A stretch of 56,777 nt of DNA from Enhygromyxa salina (GCF_000737335.2 NZ_JMCC02000083.1:1-56777), one strand, 5' to 3'. Shown: positions 15,977 to 25,399, counted from the first letter of the stretch. Numbers and translations: made by a program. The notes: generated by a model from the letters alone, not told the origin.

Positions 15977-17545
15977 TCAGATCGTCTTGAGGTACTCGAG
16001 CACCGCGCTGCGTTCGCTGTCGCTGAACGCGTCGCCAAAGCTGTGGCCGGTGTTGCGATGGCCCGGCTTGGTCGTGTCGTAGATGTACTTGCGCTCGCTG
16101 ATCGGCGCGTCGTCTTGCGAGGTCTGGCTGGGCGTCCAGGGCCAGCCAAGCGCGTCCCAGTCAAAGTTGCCGCTGTCGTAGTCGGTGCGCCGCCAGTAGG
16201 TTGGGCGCTTGGCGCTGTCGAGCACCAGCTCGATCGTTGGCACCGAGCCGTTGTGGAAGAACGGCGCCGAAGCCCAGATCCCGTCGAGCGGCGGGGCGAC
16301 GTAGCCAACGAAGGGCGACTTGGTCTCGAGCTCCGTCACGGTCCCGAAGTACGAGTCCTCGAACCAGTCTTCGAGGTAGTTGAGCTGGTTGGCCGCGTAG
16401 GTGGCCATGATGGGATCGGTGCCAATCCACTCCAGCGGCACGAGCAAATTGGGATAGGTCTCGGCCTCGGGATCCTGGGCGTAGGTCCCGTGGCAGCCAG
16501 CGCAGTGACACTCGAACAGCTCGGCGCCCTCGGCCGCGAGCGCGGCGTTGACCGGCCGCGGGTAGGTGGGTGGCTCGACCGTCTCGAGCCAGGCTTGCAC
16601 GTCGATGAACTGCTCCATGATCACGGAAGCCTCGGCGGCGGTGTCGGTGCACAGCGAAGACGCGAGCATCATGGTTCCGCGGTGGTCGCCGCGCGACATG
16701 CCGTTGGCGAAGTGCGAGGCTTTCTTCTTGGCCCGCCACCACGGCGGTGGATCAGCCGGGACCATGAAGTTGGGCGGCAGCTCGATCGATGCCTCGTCTT
16801 GCCACGCCAGCGTGAACGGGTTGCGATGCGAGACCAACACGACCGCGTACATGATCGCCGGGTTGGTCCCCACGCTCAGCATCGTCGAGGGCGGCCCCAC
16901 CACTTGGTAGCGCTCGAGGAACTTGTTGAACGCCGCACCCGCGTCGTTCAGCGGCGGGAGCACGGGCGCGAGCTGCATCAGCGTGCCGAGGTCGGTGGTG
17001 AAGTCGGCGTCGGCGCGGCCAAGGCCCAAGATCAGCTCACCGTCAAACTCGCTCGCGTGGCAGCCAAAGCAGTTGGGGACGACCAGCTCCGAGCCGTCGC
17101 CTAGCTCGACGACGTTCCACCCGACAGGGACCTGGGCGTTCTTGCCAGGTCGCCAGGCCAGCTTTGGGCCGCTGGTGAACGAGCCCATGAACGGCGAGAG
17201 AAACCCGAACAGCTCCCACGGCACGCCACACGACACGTAGGCTTGCTCGAGCAGGACATCCAACCCGGCTTGCGGATCACCGGGCAGGCTGGGCTGGCGG
17301 GGGATCGCGTAGCCAGCATCCCAGGGGCCGGGCAGCTCGTGACACGCGAGCGGCTCGCCGGTCTCGCTGGTCTCGCTGGTCTCTGCGCTGCCCGAGTCCG
17401 ACTCGGTCTCGGCGGCCTCGGTGGTTCCGGCTTCCGACTCCGAGCCACCGCGGGTCTCGCTCGCGCCCAGGCTTGGGTCGGTCGCGCCACAGGCAAGCCC
17501 GAGACCGGCCAAGCTGACGATGAGTACGAGCGAACTCCGATCCAT
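15977..17545 (-). CDS. Two-haem cytochrome c lipoprotein
   Basis: A 522-residue protein from ATG 17545. The signal peptide ends in a lipobox (LGLAC, Cys 19), followed by a Ser/Glu/Thr linker (about 25-65). Two haem c sites are visible, CFGCH (159-163) and CAGCH (348-352). Between and after them come PPWWRAKKKASHFANGMSRG and a cytochrome-peroxidase-like APFFHNGSVPTIELVL segment. The layout recalls RoxA-like and di-haem peroxidase families, but catalysis cannot be assigned. It probably transfers electrons at the cell envelope. It is divergent from the aidB-like gene with 56 bases between the starts. Confidence 0.88.
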   Translation of the reverse strand: MDRSSLVLIVSLAGLGLACGATDPSLGASETRGGSESEAGTTEAAETESDSGSAETSETSETGEPLACHELPGPWDAGYAIPRQPSLPGDPQAGLDVLLEQAYVSCGVPWELFGFLSPFMGSFTSGPKLAWRPGKNAQVPVGWNVVELGDGSELVVPNCFGCHASEFDGELILGLGRADADFTTDLGTLMQLAPVLPPLNDAGAAFNKFLERYQVVGPPSTMLSVGTNPAIMYAVVLVSHRNPFTLAWQDEASIELPPNFMVPADPPPWWRAKKKASHFANGMSRGDHRGTMMLASSLCTDTAAEASVIMEQFIDVQAWLETVEPPTYPRPVNAALAAEGAELFECHCAGCHGTYAQDPEAETYPNLLVPLEWIGTDPIMATYAANQLNYLEDWFEDSYFGTVTELETKSPFVGYVAPPLDGIWASAPFFHNGSVPTIELVLDSAKRPTYWRRTDYDSGNFDWDALGWPWTPSQTSQDDAPISERKYIYDTTKPGHRNTGHSFGDAFSDSERSAVLEYLKTI

Positions 17546-17601
17546 GCCCCACGATCGGCCTTCTCCAACTGATCTTCAAGTTTGTTTGGTATAGCGATCC
17601 A

Positions 17602-19263
17602 ATGGCCCACCTGCGTCCGTTGACGGAGCTCCCCACGCACAGCGTCTCCAACCAGCCGCCCGCGTTCGAGGGCGTGAATTGGTGGTCGAGCGACGCGGCG
17701 CTGCGCGAGGCGACCGTGCGCGAAGGAGGCGGCTGGGCGCAGGCGCAGCTCGAGGCGTTCGGAGAGCGGGTGGGCTCGGCACAGGTCATCGCGTGGGGCT
17801 TCGAGGCCAACCGCAACCGGCCAGAGCTGCTGACCTTCGATCGTTATGGCCAGCGCATCGATGAGGTCCGCTACCACCCCAGCTACCACGCGTTGATGAC
17901 CCTCGCGATCGAGGCCGGCGTCCACAGCGTCGCGTGGACGAGCGAGCGCGGCGGCCATGTGGCGCACGCGGCCTATGAGTTCCTCATGACCCAGGCCGAG
18001 CCGGGGGTGTGCTGTCCGCTGTCCATGACCTACGCGGTGGTGCCCGCGCTGCGCCACCAGAGCGACTTGGCCGACGCGTGGGTGCCCAAGCTCACCGCGC
18101 GACACTACGATCCGCGGGCGTGTCCGGCCGACACCAAGCTGGGCGTGACGATGGGCATGGCGATGACCGAGAAGCAGGGCGGCTCGGACGTGCGCGCCAA
18201 CACCACGAAGGCCCACGCGCTTGCAGCCGGCGGGCCGGGAGCCGAGTACGAGCTCGTTGGCCACAAGTGGTTTTGCTCGGCGCCGATGTCCGACGCGTTC
18301 TTGACCTTGGCGCAGGCGCCCGGCGGGCTCAGCTGCTTCTTGGTCCCGCGCTGGCGGCCCGACGGGACCCGTAATCGCTTCTTCATTCAGCGGCTCAAGG
18401 ACAAGCTGGGCGATCACGCCAACGCGTCGAGCGAGATCGAGTACGCGGGGACCTGGGCGCAGATGCTGGGCGAGGAAGGCCGCGGCGTCCCCACGATCAT
18501 CGAGATGGTCCAGCACACGCGGCTGGACTGCGTGGTCTCGCCAGCGGCGATGATGCGGCAGGCGGTCGCCAACGCGTGCTGGCACGCTGCGCACCGGGGC
18601 GCGTTTGGCAAGCTGTTGATCGATCAACCACTGATGCGGGCGGTGCTCGCCGACTTGGTGCTCGAGAGCGAGGCCGCGACCGCGCTCGCAATGCGCGTGG
18701 CTCGGAGCTTTGACGACGCCGCGGGCGACGACCCCGAGCCGGCCCGCCTGTTCTCGCGCTTGGCGACACCGGTTGCCAAGTACTGGCTCAACAAGCGCAC
18801 CCCCGAGCTGGTCTATGAGGCCATGGAGTGTCACGGGGGCGCGGGCTTCATCGAGGAGGGGGTGATGGCGCGGGTGTTCCGTCAGTCTCCGCTCAGCAGC
18901 ATCTGGGAGGGCTCGGGCAACGTGATCTGTCTGGATGTGCTGCGCGCGATCGGCCGCGAGCCGGCCTGCGTTGAAGCGCTGATGAACGAGCTGCGCGCGG
19001 GCGCGGGCGGGGATCGGCGCTTGGATCAGTTTGTAGCGGGGATCGCAGATCGGCTGACCAAGCCGATCGAGCAGCGCGACGCGCGAGCGGTGTGTGAATC
19101 GCTGGGGTTGGCACTGCAAGGCTCGCTGTTGGTCCGTCATGCGCCCTCGTTCGTCGCAGACGCGTTCTGTGCGGGGCGCTTGGCGAGCGAAGGGCGCTGC
19201 TATGGCACGCTCCCGGTCGGGGTGGACGTCGACGCGTTAATCGAGCGAGCGCGCCCACACTGA
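17602..19263 (+). CDS. aidB: AidB-like acyl-CoA dehydrogenase family flavoprotein
   Basis: A 553-residue protein from ATG 17602. The N-terminus (THSVSNQPPAFEGVNWWSSD) and WGFEANRNRPELLTFDRYGQRIDEVRYHP are characteristic of AidB, an acyl-CoA dehydrogenase-fold, FAD- and DNA-binding protein of the alkylation response. The dehydrogenase core shows MTEKQGGSDVRANTTKA, HKWFCSAPMSDAFL and SSIWEGSGNVICLDVLR. Length matches E. coli AidB (about 540). No Ada or AlkB gene lies nearby, so an inducible alkylation response is not shown by context; fatty- or branched-chain acyl metabolism remains possible. Confidence 0.9.
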   Translation: MAHLRPLTELPTHSVSNQPPAFEGVNWWSSDAALREATVREGGGWAQAQLEAFGERVGSAQVIAWGFEANRNRPELLTFDRYGQRIDEVRYHPSYHALMTLAIEAGVHSVAWTSERGGHVAHAAYEFLMTQAEPGVCCPLSMTYAVVPALRHQSDLADAWVPKLTARHYDPRACPADTKLGVTMGMAMTEKQGGSDVRANTTKAHALAAGGPGAEYELVGHKWFCSAPMSDAFLTLAQAPGGLSCFLVPRWRPDGTRNRFFIQRLKDKLGDHANASSEIEYAGTWAQMLGEEGRGVPTIIEMVQHTRLDCVVSPAAMMRQAVANACWHAAHRGAFGKLLIDQPLMRAVLADLVLESEAATALAMRVARSFDDAAGDDPEPARLFSRLATPVAKYWLNKRTPELVYEAMECHGGAGFIEEGVMARVFRQSPLSSIWEGSGNVICLDVLRAIGREPACVEALMNELRAGAGGDRRLDQFVAGIADRLTKPIEQRDARAVCESLGLALQGSLLVRHAPSFVADAFCAGRLASEGRCYGTLPVGVDVDALIERARPH

Positions 19264-19339
19264 CGGCTGTGATCTATCTGCCAAGCCAAACAGCCTTGGG
19301 TTGATCGCGGTTGTGCTGCTACCGTGATGGCTGCTCAGC

Positions 19340-20551
19340 ATGTCGATGTTTGTGATCGTGTTTGCGTGGGTGCTGGGGGTCGAGCCGCCCGCGACGCTGC
19401 AACTACCCGAGGGCGCGGATCCCAACGAGTACGTGCAGGCGACCTGGCTGCCGGCGATCGCGGCCAAGCCGATCGAGGTCCCGGCGTGGCAGCGCTACTG
19501 GCGAGGCGAACAGACCCAGCTGCTCGAGCACCCTCGCTGGATCCGCCACACAACCGGCCCGCGCGAGACCAAGGCCTGGCTCGCGGCCCGCTACGGATTT
19601 GACGCGAGCATGCTGCGGGGATGGAACGAGAAGACCCTCGCGCGGGGCGGTCGCTTCATTCGTGAGGGGGTCGAGCTGCGGCTCAAGGCGATCCGGCTCC
19701 CACCTCCGCGCGAGGCGATAGCGTATGTCGCGGAGACCGGCGACACCTGGGAGAGCGTGGCCGTTGACCATCGCGTCGACGTTCACGACCTCAAGTTCTA
19801 TAACGACGCCGCCAGCGAAGACAGCCTGGACATGCTCGCGCCTGGGCGGGCGCTGACGGTGTGGGTTGATCCGGCGCTGCCGTGGACGGTCAACCGATTC
19901 CCCGGGTTGGAGATCGACCCCGCGTGGCTCGACATTCCCCAAGGCGCGCTCAGCTCGGGCCACCCCAACCGCGGGCGCATCAAAGGCGAGCCGTGTCAGC
20001 TACCGGACATTCCCGAGCTCTACACGCGCCGCTTTGATCGGATCGCCCACGGCAGCAGCCACGCGATTGAGCTGATCGTCACGGCGTTTGCGAACTTCAG
20101 GCACGACAGCGGCTACAAAGGGGAGATCCTCGTTGGGTCGATCAGCCGCCCGCGCGGGCGTCGGTTTCCGCCGCACCGCTCGCATCAATCCGGGCGCGAC
20201 GTCGATATTCGCCTGCCGCTGTTGCCGTGGTTCGAGACCATGGTGGGGCCGCCGCCAGAGCAGGTTGACTGGCGCGCAACCTGGGGCCTGATCGACGCGT
20301 TCTTGGCGACCGGCGAGGTGTCCATGATCTTCTTGGATCACAAGCTGCAGCGGCACCTGTACTACGCGGCGATGTCGATGGGTGTGAGCGCAGAGGAGCT
20401 GGACGAGGTCATCACCTGGCCGCTGCGGCAGGGCGCGAAGGGCAAGAAGATCATTCGCCACTCGTCTGGGCACGATGGGCACATTCACGTGCGGATGAAG
20501 TGTGGCGCGGACGAGCCGGAGTGTCGCACCCGCAAGCCGCGACCGCGCTGA
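19340..20551 (+). CDS. mepA: MepA-like (M74) murein endopeptidase with LysM-like region
   Basis: A 403-residue protein. A short hydrophobic N-terminus (MSMFVIVFAWVLGV) suggests export. Residues about 70-175 hold two LysM-like segments (for example YVAETGDTWESVAVDHRVDV). The C-terminal half has the zinc motifs of peptidase M74: HRSHQSGRDVDI and SSGHDGHIHVRMKC. This family cuts D-Ala-meso-DAP crosslinks in peptidoglycan and resists penicillin. Fusion to LysM-like modules would anchor the enzyme to the wall. It is 76 bases after the aidB-like gene on the same strand; a shared promoter is possible. Confidence 0.88.
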   Translation: MSMFVIVFAWVLGVEPPATLQLPEGADPNEYVQATWLPAIAAKPIEVPAWQRYWRGEQTQLLEHPRWIRHTTGPRETKAWLAARYGFDASMLRGWNEKTLARGGRFIREGVELRLKAIRLPPPREAIAYVAETGDTWESVAVDHRVDVHDLKFYNDAASEDSLDMLAPGRALTVWVDPALPWTVNRFPGLEIDPAWLDIPQGALSSGHPNRGRIKGEPCQLPDIPELYTRRFDRIAHGSSHAIELIVTAFANFRHDSGYKGEILVGSISRPRGRRFPPHRSHQSGRDVDIRLPLLPWFETMVGPPPEQVDWRATWGLIDAFLATGEVSMIFLDHKLQRHLYYAAMSMGVSAEELDEVITWPLRQGAKGKKIIRHSSGHDGHIHVRMKCGADEPECRTRKPRPR

Positions 20552-20586
20552 GCAGCCGAGGGCGACCTCGGGCGCCGCAATGCGAT

Positions 20587-20649
20587 TCGCCGTCGATCTG
20601 GCGATCGACGGCGAGTCGCCCCTTCCGCGGAAGAGGCGCGGAAGGGGCG
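20587..20649. terminator. Twin hairpins between convergent genes
   Basis: Two perfect inverted repeats stand back to back: 20587-20597 with 20604-20614 (11 bp, 6-base loop) and 20617-20629 with 20637-20649 (13 bp, 7-base loop). They lie between the endopeptidase stop and the stop of the LamG-like lipoprotein on the other strand, the expected place for a bidirectional terminator. Confidence 0.7.
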
Positions 20650-20672
20650 TGGCTTGGGTAGCGCGGCTCAGA

Positions 20673-22472
20673 TCAGAAATCGACCTGCTCGAAGATTTGA
20701 ACGGGCCCGAAAAAATAGCCCCCGTTGAAGTTCCCCACGGAATCCCCGGCGGCCGAGCCATTGATCTCGCCCAGGCCGATGGCGTTGGGGCCGGCCCACG
20801 TGTCGTCCATCAGCGTTCCAATCGAGAGGGCGTCCGTGCGCGCGTTGATCAACGACGCATGATCCTGGTGCCAGTAGAGCGCGATTTTGTCGTCAACCGT
20901 GTCGATCTCGATGAGGAAGCTGTACGTCGTGCCCGGCAACATGGACACGGGCCCGGAACCGTAGAGGTAGGGGATGCCCCCGCTGGCGCCGTGAAGCATG
21001 AGGAGCTCTCCGTTGATGAGGGTCAGGTTGATTCCGTTGGTGCTGCCGCCGATCTCGACCAGCGTCCTTGCGCCACCGTCCGCTGGCCCCGTCCAAGTTA
21101 TCCTGCCAGTGATCACGGCGGAGGATGACATCGTGGTCGAAGACAGGCTGTTGCTCGTGCTCTGGCTCAGCTCGACGACGTTCGTCGCGGTCGCCTGCGC
21201 AAGGGCGTACGGGTAGATGTCCTCGGCGCAGAACTTGACGCGGCCATCGGAGCTGCCCGAGCTGGCACACATACCGCTCTCGCCACCAGCGGCGAGCGAG
21301 TAGACGTTCAGGTTGCCGTCTGCGTCGACGTAGTGCGTGCCGCTCCAGCGGAACGAGGGCTGGCGCATCCCTCGGCACTCGGTCACACACTCGGCGCTCG
21401 ACTGGCCCCACGAGCCGAGGTTGACCGAGTGCGTGGTCGAGCCGGCGATGCTGAACGTACCGGAGTTTGGATTGTTCGGGACCGTCACCGCGGTGGCCTG
21501 GACATAGTTGTCGTTGCCCGAGCTGGTATAGCAGTTGCTGTCTGAGCTGTTCTTGTAGCAGAGGCGATAGACGTCGTCCTCGGAGTCGGTGACGAAGAAG
21601 CAGTTGGCGCCGCCGCCACCCACGTCGTCCATCTCGGCATGGTACGAGAACGCGGTGGGATCCAGCGAGCCCGCGCCCGAGGGAAACAGCTCGCTCTCCT
21701 CCGCGACCCAGACTTCGAAGTTGGACGACTCGCCGATCGCCAACCAGTACCAGCCATTGCGATGAAGAATGTAGACCTGGTTGATCTTGCCGCCGTCGTT
21801 GCGCTGCAGGCGGGTGTTGCCGGTGGTGACCTCGGAGGGATCGCCCGAGTTGTCCTTGTGGTGATAGAGGACGCGCACGTCCTTGGAGTCCTCGGCGGCC
21901 ACGAACAGGTAGCCCGCCTCGTAGCTGGAGTCGCTGCCGTAGTCGGGCAACCACTCGAGCTGCGCGACGTGGTCTTCGCCGCTCACGTTGCTGTTTTTCT
22001 CGTGGGCGATGTCGCCGCCGTCGGCCTCGATGGTGCCGTTCCATTCCAGCTGCGACGAGCTGACCTTGTTACGGCGCAGCTCATGGTCCTCATAGGCGCC
22101 GTCGCCATCCGAGCGGGCGTACCAGACGCGGGACGTGTTGTCGGAGAACGGGCCGGTGTAGATCATCGTCTGCACGTGGTTCCCCGCGTCGTACTCCTTG
22201 ACGGTGTTGAGGTCCGCGCCGTTCTGGCAAGCGAGGTTGGCGAGCGCCTCGTCAATGGGCTTGCTGAGCGCCCGCTGGTCGCGGCCCGGGTAGGGCCCCT
22301 GCATGGCGCGAAACTCGACGACCGGCGCGTCCTCGTCTAGCAGCGCAGCGCCGTCGATGTCGACTTCAGAGGCGCAGGCCCCGAGCCCGACGAGGGACGT
22401 TGCCATGATCACAGGCAGGCAGAGGCAACGAAGCTCGAGGACGCGGGACACATGGGGGGATGAGGTGTTCAT
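20673..22472 (-). CDS. Large secreted lipoprotein with LamG/concanavalin-like C-terminal domain
   Basis: A 599-residue protein. ATG 22472 is chosen over upstream starts because it gives a signal peptide with lipobox (SLVGLGAC, Cys about 33). The mid-part holds many Trp/Tyr-containing strands (RNGWYWLAIGESSNFEVWVA) and several Cys. The C-terminal about 170 residues resemble a LamG/concanavalin A-like jelly roll (ITGRITWTGP, GGSTNGINLTLINGELLMLH, TYSFLIEIDTVDDKIALYWH). It may bind carbohydrate or another surface; no catalytic signature is visible. Its upstream region of 348 bases is free of other genes. Confidence 0.82.
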   Translation of the reverse strand: MNTSSPHVSRVLELRCLCLPVIMATSLVGLGACASEVDIDGAALLDEDAPVVEFRAMQGPYPGRDQRALSKPIDEALANLACQNGADLNTVKEYDAGNHVQTMIYTGPFSDNTSRVWYARSDGDGAYEDHELRRNKVSSSQLEWNGTIEADGGDIAHEKNSNVSGEDHVAQLEWLPDYGSDSSYEAGYLFVAAEDSKDVRVLYHHKDNSGDPSEVTTGNTRLQRNDGGKINQVYILHRNGWYWLAIGESSNFEVWVAEESELFPSGAGSLDPTAFSYHAEMDDVGGGGANCFFVTDSEDDVYRLCYKNSSDSNCYTSSGNDNYVQATAVTVPNNPNSGTFSIAGSTTHSVNLGSWGQSSAECVTECRGMRQPSFRWSGTHYVDADGNLNVYSLAAGGESGMCASSGSSDGRVKFCAEDIYPYALAQATATNVVELSQSTSNSLSSTTMSSSAVITGRITWTGPADGGARTLVEIGGSTNGINLTLINGELLMLHGASGGIPYLYGSGPVSMLPGTTYSFLIEIDTVDDKIALYWHQDHASLINARTDALSIGTLMDDTWAGPNAIGLGEINGSAAGDSVGNFNGGYFFGPVQIFEQVDF

Positions 22473-22820
22473 TGGATGTTCCGTTCGGATCGATAGGTGG
22501 GACGGCAGCGGCGTGTAGACCGTGGCCACGTTCGAGCTCGTGGGATTGCCAGAACCGTGCCGGCCCCCAAGGGATCGATACGGCATCGAACGCGACCGTA
22601 GTGGCCGTCGACAGCATCGTCGGGATCGTTGCCGACCATCGAAGACAGTCGACGACGGTCGGACCGAAGCCGCTTGCACGAGCAGATCGGCCGGGCGTGC
22701 GCTGCCGTGGACAGTCGACCGACGCGACCAAATTCCTACCCGCGCTGGGGATGATCGAGCGCGCGCTCGATCAGCCGCAGCAGCACCGAGCGCATTGAGG
22801 TTTGAGCTTGGCGGAGGGGT
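22473..22820. other. 348-base gene-free region upstream of the LamG-like lipoprotein
   Basis: No gene was recognised. It contains a 22-bp perfect palindrome (22752-22773), two direct copies of GACAGTCGAC (about 22644 and 22708) and most of the terminator-like stem at its right edge. It should hold the promoter of the lipoprotein gene, although no confident -35/-10 pair was found. Confidence 0.5.
22752..22773. promoter_or_regulatory. 22-bp perfect palindrome, candidate operator
   Basis: TGATCGAGCGC followed by its exact reverse complement with no spacer, 280 bases upstream of the LamG-like lipoprotein start. Its dyad symmetry and promoter-side location suggest a binding site for a dimeric regulator. 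This is inference. Confidence 0.4.
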
Positions 22821-22855
22821 TCAGCTCGGGCGGGAGCTCTCGCCCGAGCTGAACC
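22818..22855 (-). terminator. 15-bp hairpin overlapping the sulfotransferase stop codon
   Basis: 22818-22832 pairs perfectly with 22841-22855 around an 8-base loop. The stop codon of the sulfotransferase-like gene (22821-22823) lies within the stem, so the hairpin includes its last codons. No T-run follows on the minus strand. Confidence 0.6.
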
Positions 22856-23978
22856 TGTCAGGTCGCGGCAGCGGAGCGTCGGCGCGCGGCTTGGGCCGTG
22901 GTGCGAGCGAGCGTTGGCCCGCGAGCCAGCACCCCGCTTCGCTCAGCGAGCTGTCCGAGATACCCAGCTGCATCCGCGCGCCGAGGCTGCGGACAGTCGC
23001 GATTGGATCGGCGTAGAGCTGGGCGTGGGTGATGTCGATGAAGCGGGTGCTGGACGAGCTTGCCCGGGCCCGCTCGCCAGCGGCCAGCCCCGCGTCGACG
23101 ATCGTCGCGCAGTAGTCGAGCAGCTCGGACGCCGAGCGCGGGTGCTTGGCGTCGACCTGCATCAGCGTCCAGCACGAGCGGCTCAGCGTCTGCAAGGCGT
23201 GGTCGCGCTCGCAGTGGATCTGGATCACCCACGCGTTGGGGTACACGGCGAGCAGGGGCTCGAGCTGCCACAGGTGCCAGATGTCCTCGAGGACCATGCG
23301 TGGGCCGGCGTGATCATCGTGGCGGTGGCGATGGGCGAGGGCCCGCAAGTGTCGCTTGTGGTCGCGGTAGGCCGGCTCGAGATCCGCGTGGAGCATGAAG
23401 TCCACGTAGCTGGGCATGAACCAGTGGCAGGCGTGGATCAGCGAGCTGAAATTGTTGCGAAACAGCCAACTGCAGGCGTCAGGGGAGGTCGCCGACAGCG
23501 GGTGCAGCTGGCGAAGCTCGGGGGCGGCCTCGTAGAGTTGATCGAGCAGGGCGTTGGTCGTGGTGATCTGTCGATCGATCCAGCGCTCGTCGATGCGGGG
23601 CGGGGCGACGGGTCGCTGCAGCTCCCACAGCCGCGGGGCCCACAGCCCGGGCGTGCGCGCGAGCAAGTTGTGCAGCAAGTTGGTGCTGGCTCGCGGCATG
23701 CCGGTGATGAAGATCGGCGCGTCGATCTCTATCTGCGCCAGCCCGGGTGTGTCGCGCTCGAAGTTGGCGAGCGCGGCCCGTTGGCCGAGCGTCGTCATGA
23801 TCCGCGCCCCGGCCCGCCAGCTCCCGACCTGGCTGAGCTTCGCCTCATCGCGCATGCCAGCGATGAGCGCCCGGAAGGCCGGCAAGAACGCGGCCTCGAG
23901 CGGCTCGGGCACACTCAGATGCGCCGCGGCGGCGCCCAGCAAGCGCTGCTCGTCGAACCCAATCATCGTCGGGGGCAT
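22821..23978 (-). CDS. Sulfotransferase-family protein with atypical motifs
   Basis: About 385 residues from ATG 23978 (ATG 23966 is an alternative). PIFITGMPRASTNLLHNLLA corresponds to the 5'-phosphosulfate-binding loop of the Sulfotransfer_3 family (usual form GxPRxGTT), and WELQRPVAPPRIDERWIDRQ follows as in relatives. The later region usually reading LKSPxHLW and THRDP here reads VLEDIWHLWQLEPLLAVYP and IHCERDHALQTLSRS. Several PAPS-contacting positions thus look changed, so transfer activity is uncertain. It is cytoplasmic, with no membrane helix, and monocistronic, ending in a hairpin. Confidence 0.78.
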   Translation of the reverse strand: MPPTMIGFDEQRLLGAAAAHLSVPEPLEAAFLPAFRALIAGMRDEAKLSQVGSWRAGARIMTTLGQRAALANFERDTPGLAQIEIDAPIFITGMPRASTNLLHNLLARTPGLWAPRLWELQRPVAPPRIDERWIDRQITTTNALLDQLYEAAPELRQLHPLSATSPDACSWLFRNNFSSLIHACHWFMPSYVDFMLHADLEPAYRDHKRHLRALAHRHRHDDHAGPRMVLEDIWHLWQLEPLLAVYPNAWVIQIHCERDHALQTLSRSCWTLMQVDAKHPRSASELLDYCATIVDAGLAAGERARASSSSTRFIDITHAQLYADPIATVRSLGARMQLGISDSSLSEAGCWLAGQRSLAPRPKPRADAPLPRPDRFSSGESSRPS

Positions 23979-24199
23979 GTAGCACGAATCCAGCGAAGCG
24001 CCCCTTGCCAATAATTGCGAATGCCCGCCCGCCCAAGGGTGTGGAATTGATGGCACCCGATCGCATCCGGTCGGGCGTCGGCGATCCTCGCCAACCTTCA
24101 GGCCAGGGTCACAAAACTGCGCTTGCCATGCGTGGCCGCAGGCAATTCACTGGTTTCCGCACGGAAGTGACCGCGCCGCCATGCGATCCGGGAGGGCGG

Positions 24200-25399
24200 T
24201 CAGAGCATCGCGCGGGCGATGACCAATTTCTGGATCTCCGAGGTCCCCTCGTAGATTCGCAGCGCTCGAACTTCGCGATACAGACGCTCGGGGACCTCAC
24301 CCACCACGACGCCGCGCCCGCCGAAATTCTGGATACATCGATCGACGGCGCGCTGGGCCAATTCGGTGGCCAGCAGCTTGCCCATTGCCGGTTGGTCGGG
24401 CGTGGCGTCGCCGCGATCCCGAGCCGCGGCCGCCCGATAGACCATGAGCTGGGCGGCGACGTGCTCGGCCGCCAAGTCGGCCATCGCGAAGCGCAGACCC
24501 TGCTGCTTGGCCAGCGGACGCCCGAATTGCACGCGGGTGCACAAGTGTTCGACGGACGCCTCGAGCGCCCGATCCGTGATGCCAAGCGCGGCCGCGCCCA
24601 CCGTGGCTCGGAACTGATCGAGGTTGCCCAACGCGATGCGCAGCCCCTCGCCGGGCTCGCCAAGCCTGTGCTCACGAGGGACCCGGACGCCGTCAAAACG
24701 CACGGTGCCGATCGGGTGCGGCGCGGTGACTTTCATCGGCTCGACGCTGAGTCCCGGGGCGTCGCCCGCCAGCCAAAACGCACCAAAGCGGGGCTTGCCT
24801 TCAGCGTTGGTCTCGGCTTCGCGGGCGAACACGACGTAGCTGTTGGCGACGCCGGCGTTCGAGATGAAGGTCTTGTGTCCGCGCAACAGCACGGCGCCGT
24901 CGGGTTGCGGCTCGGCGAGGGTCTGCATGCCCGAGACATCCGAGCCCGCGCCCGGCTCGGTCAACGCGAACGCACAGATCTTGGTGCCGGCCGCGACCTC
25001 GGGCAGCAGCGCGCGCTGCAGCTCGGGCTGACCGGCGAGCACGACCGGGAACGAGCCCAGGCCCTGCATCACGAACGCGGTGTCGAGCGCCCCGCTCTCG
25101 CGGGCCAGCCACTGGCGAGCGAGGCAGATCGCGGTCGCGGACACCTGCTCGTGCTCGCCCCCAAATTCCGCCGGGACCACGAGCTTGGTCAGGCCCGCGG
25201 CGGCGAGCCGGCGCACGTACTCGCGGGTCGCCGCGTGCTCGTTGGACTCGTCGATGTTGGCCTGGCGCAGCTCGGCGCAGAAGGCCTCGAGCCGGTCCTC
25301 GAGCTGGGTCCACGCTGGCGCGGAGTTGGGGAGCCCGTGGATCGTGGCGAGGTCTCGCTCGAGGATGCGCTTGCTGACGAACGCTGCGGGAGGGGCCAT
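24200..25399 (-). CDS. Acyl-CoA dehydrogenase
   Basis: A 399-residue FAD enzyme oxidising acyl-CoA thioesters to enoyl-CoA. Signatures are AFALTEPGAGSDVSGMQT, GHKTFISNAGVANSYVVFAR, and the C-terminal RIYEGTSEIQKLVIAR with the probable catalytic Glu. Length and layout are normal for the short/medium-chain class. Start ATG 25399. It is divergent from the small lipoprotein gene at 25458. The substrate cannot be told from sequence; no ETF genes are nearby. Confidence 0.93.
   Translation of the reverse strand: MAPPAAFVSKRILERDLATIHGLPNSAPAWTQLEDRLEAFCAELRQANIDESNEHAATREYVRRLAAAGLTKLVVPAEFGGEHEQVSATAICLARQWLARESGALDTAFVMQGLGSFPVVLAGQPELQRALLPEVAAGTKICAFALTEPGAGSDVSGMQTLAEPQPDGAVLLRGHKTFISNAGVANSYVVFAREAETNAEGKPRFGAFWLAGDAPGLSVEPMKVTAPHPIGTVRFDGVRVPREHRLGEPGEGLRIALGNLDQFRATVGAAALGITDRALEASVEHLCTRVQFGRPLAKQQGLRFAMADLAAEHVAAQLMVYRAAAARDRGDATPDQPAMGKLLATELAQRAVDRCIQNFGGRGVVVGEVPERLYREVRALRIYEGTSEIQKLVIARAML

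Noticed and set aside
17101..19140. A 679-residue open frame on the minus strand across the aidB-like gene
   Set aside because: It is the antisense of a clearly recognisable flavoprotein and has an Arg/His/Gln-rich composition typical of shadow frames in GC-rich DNA.
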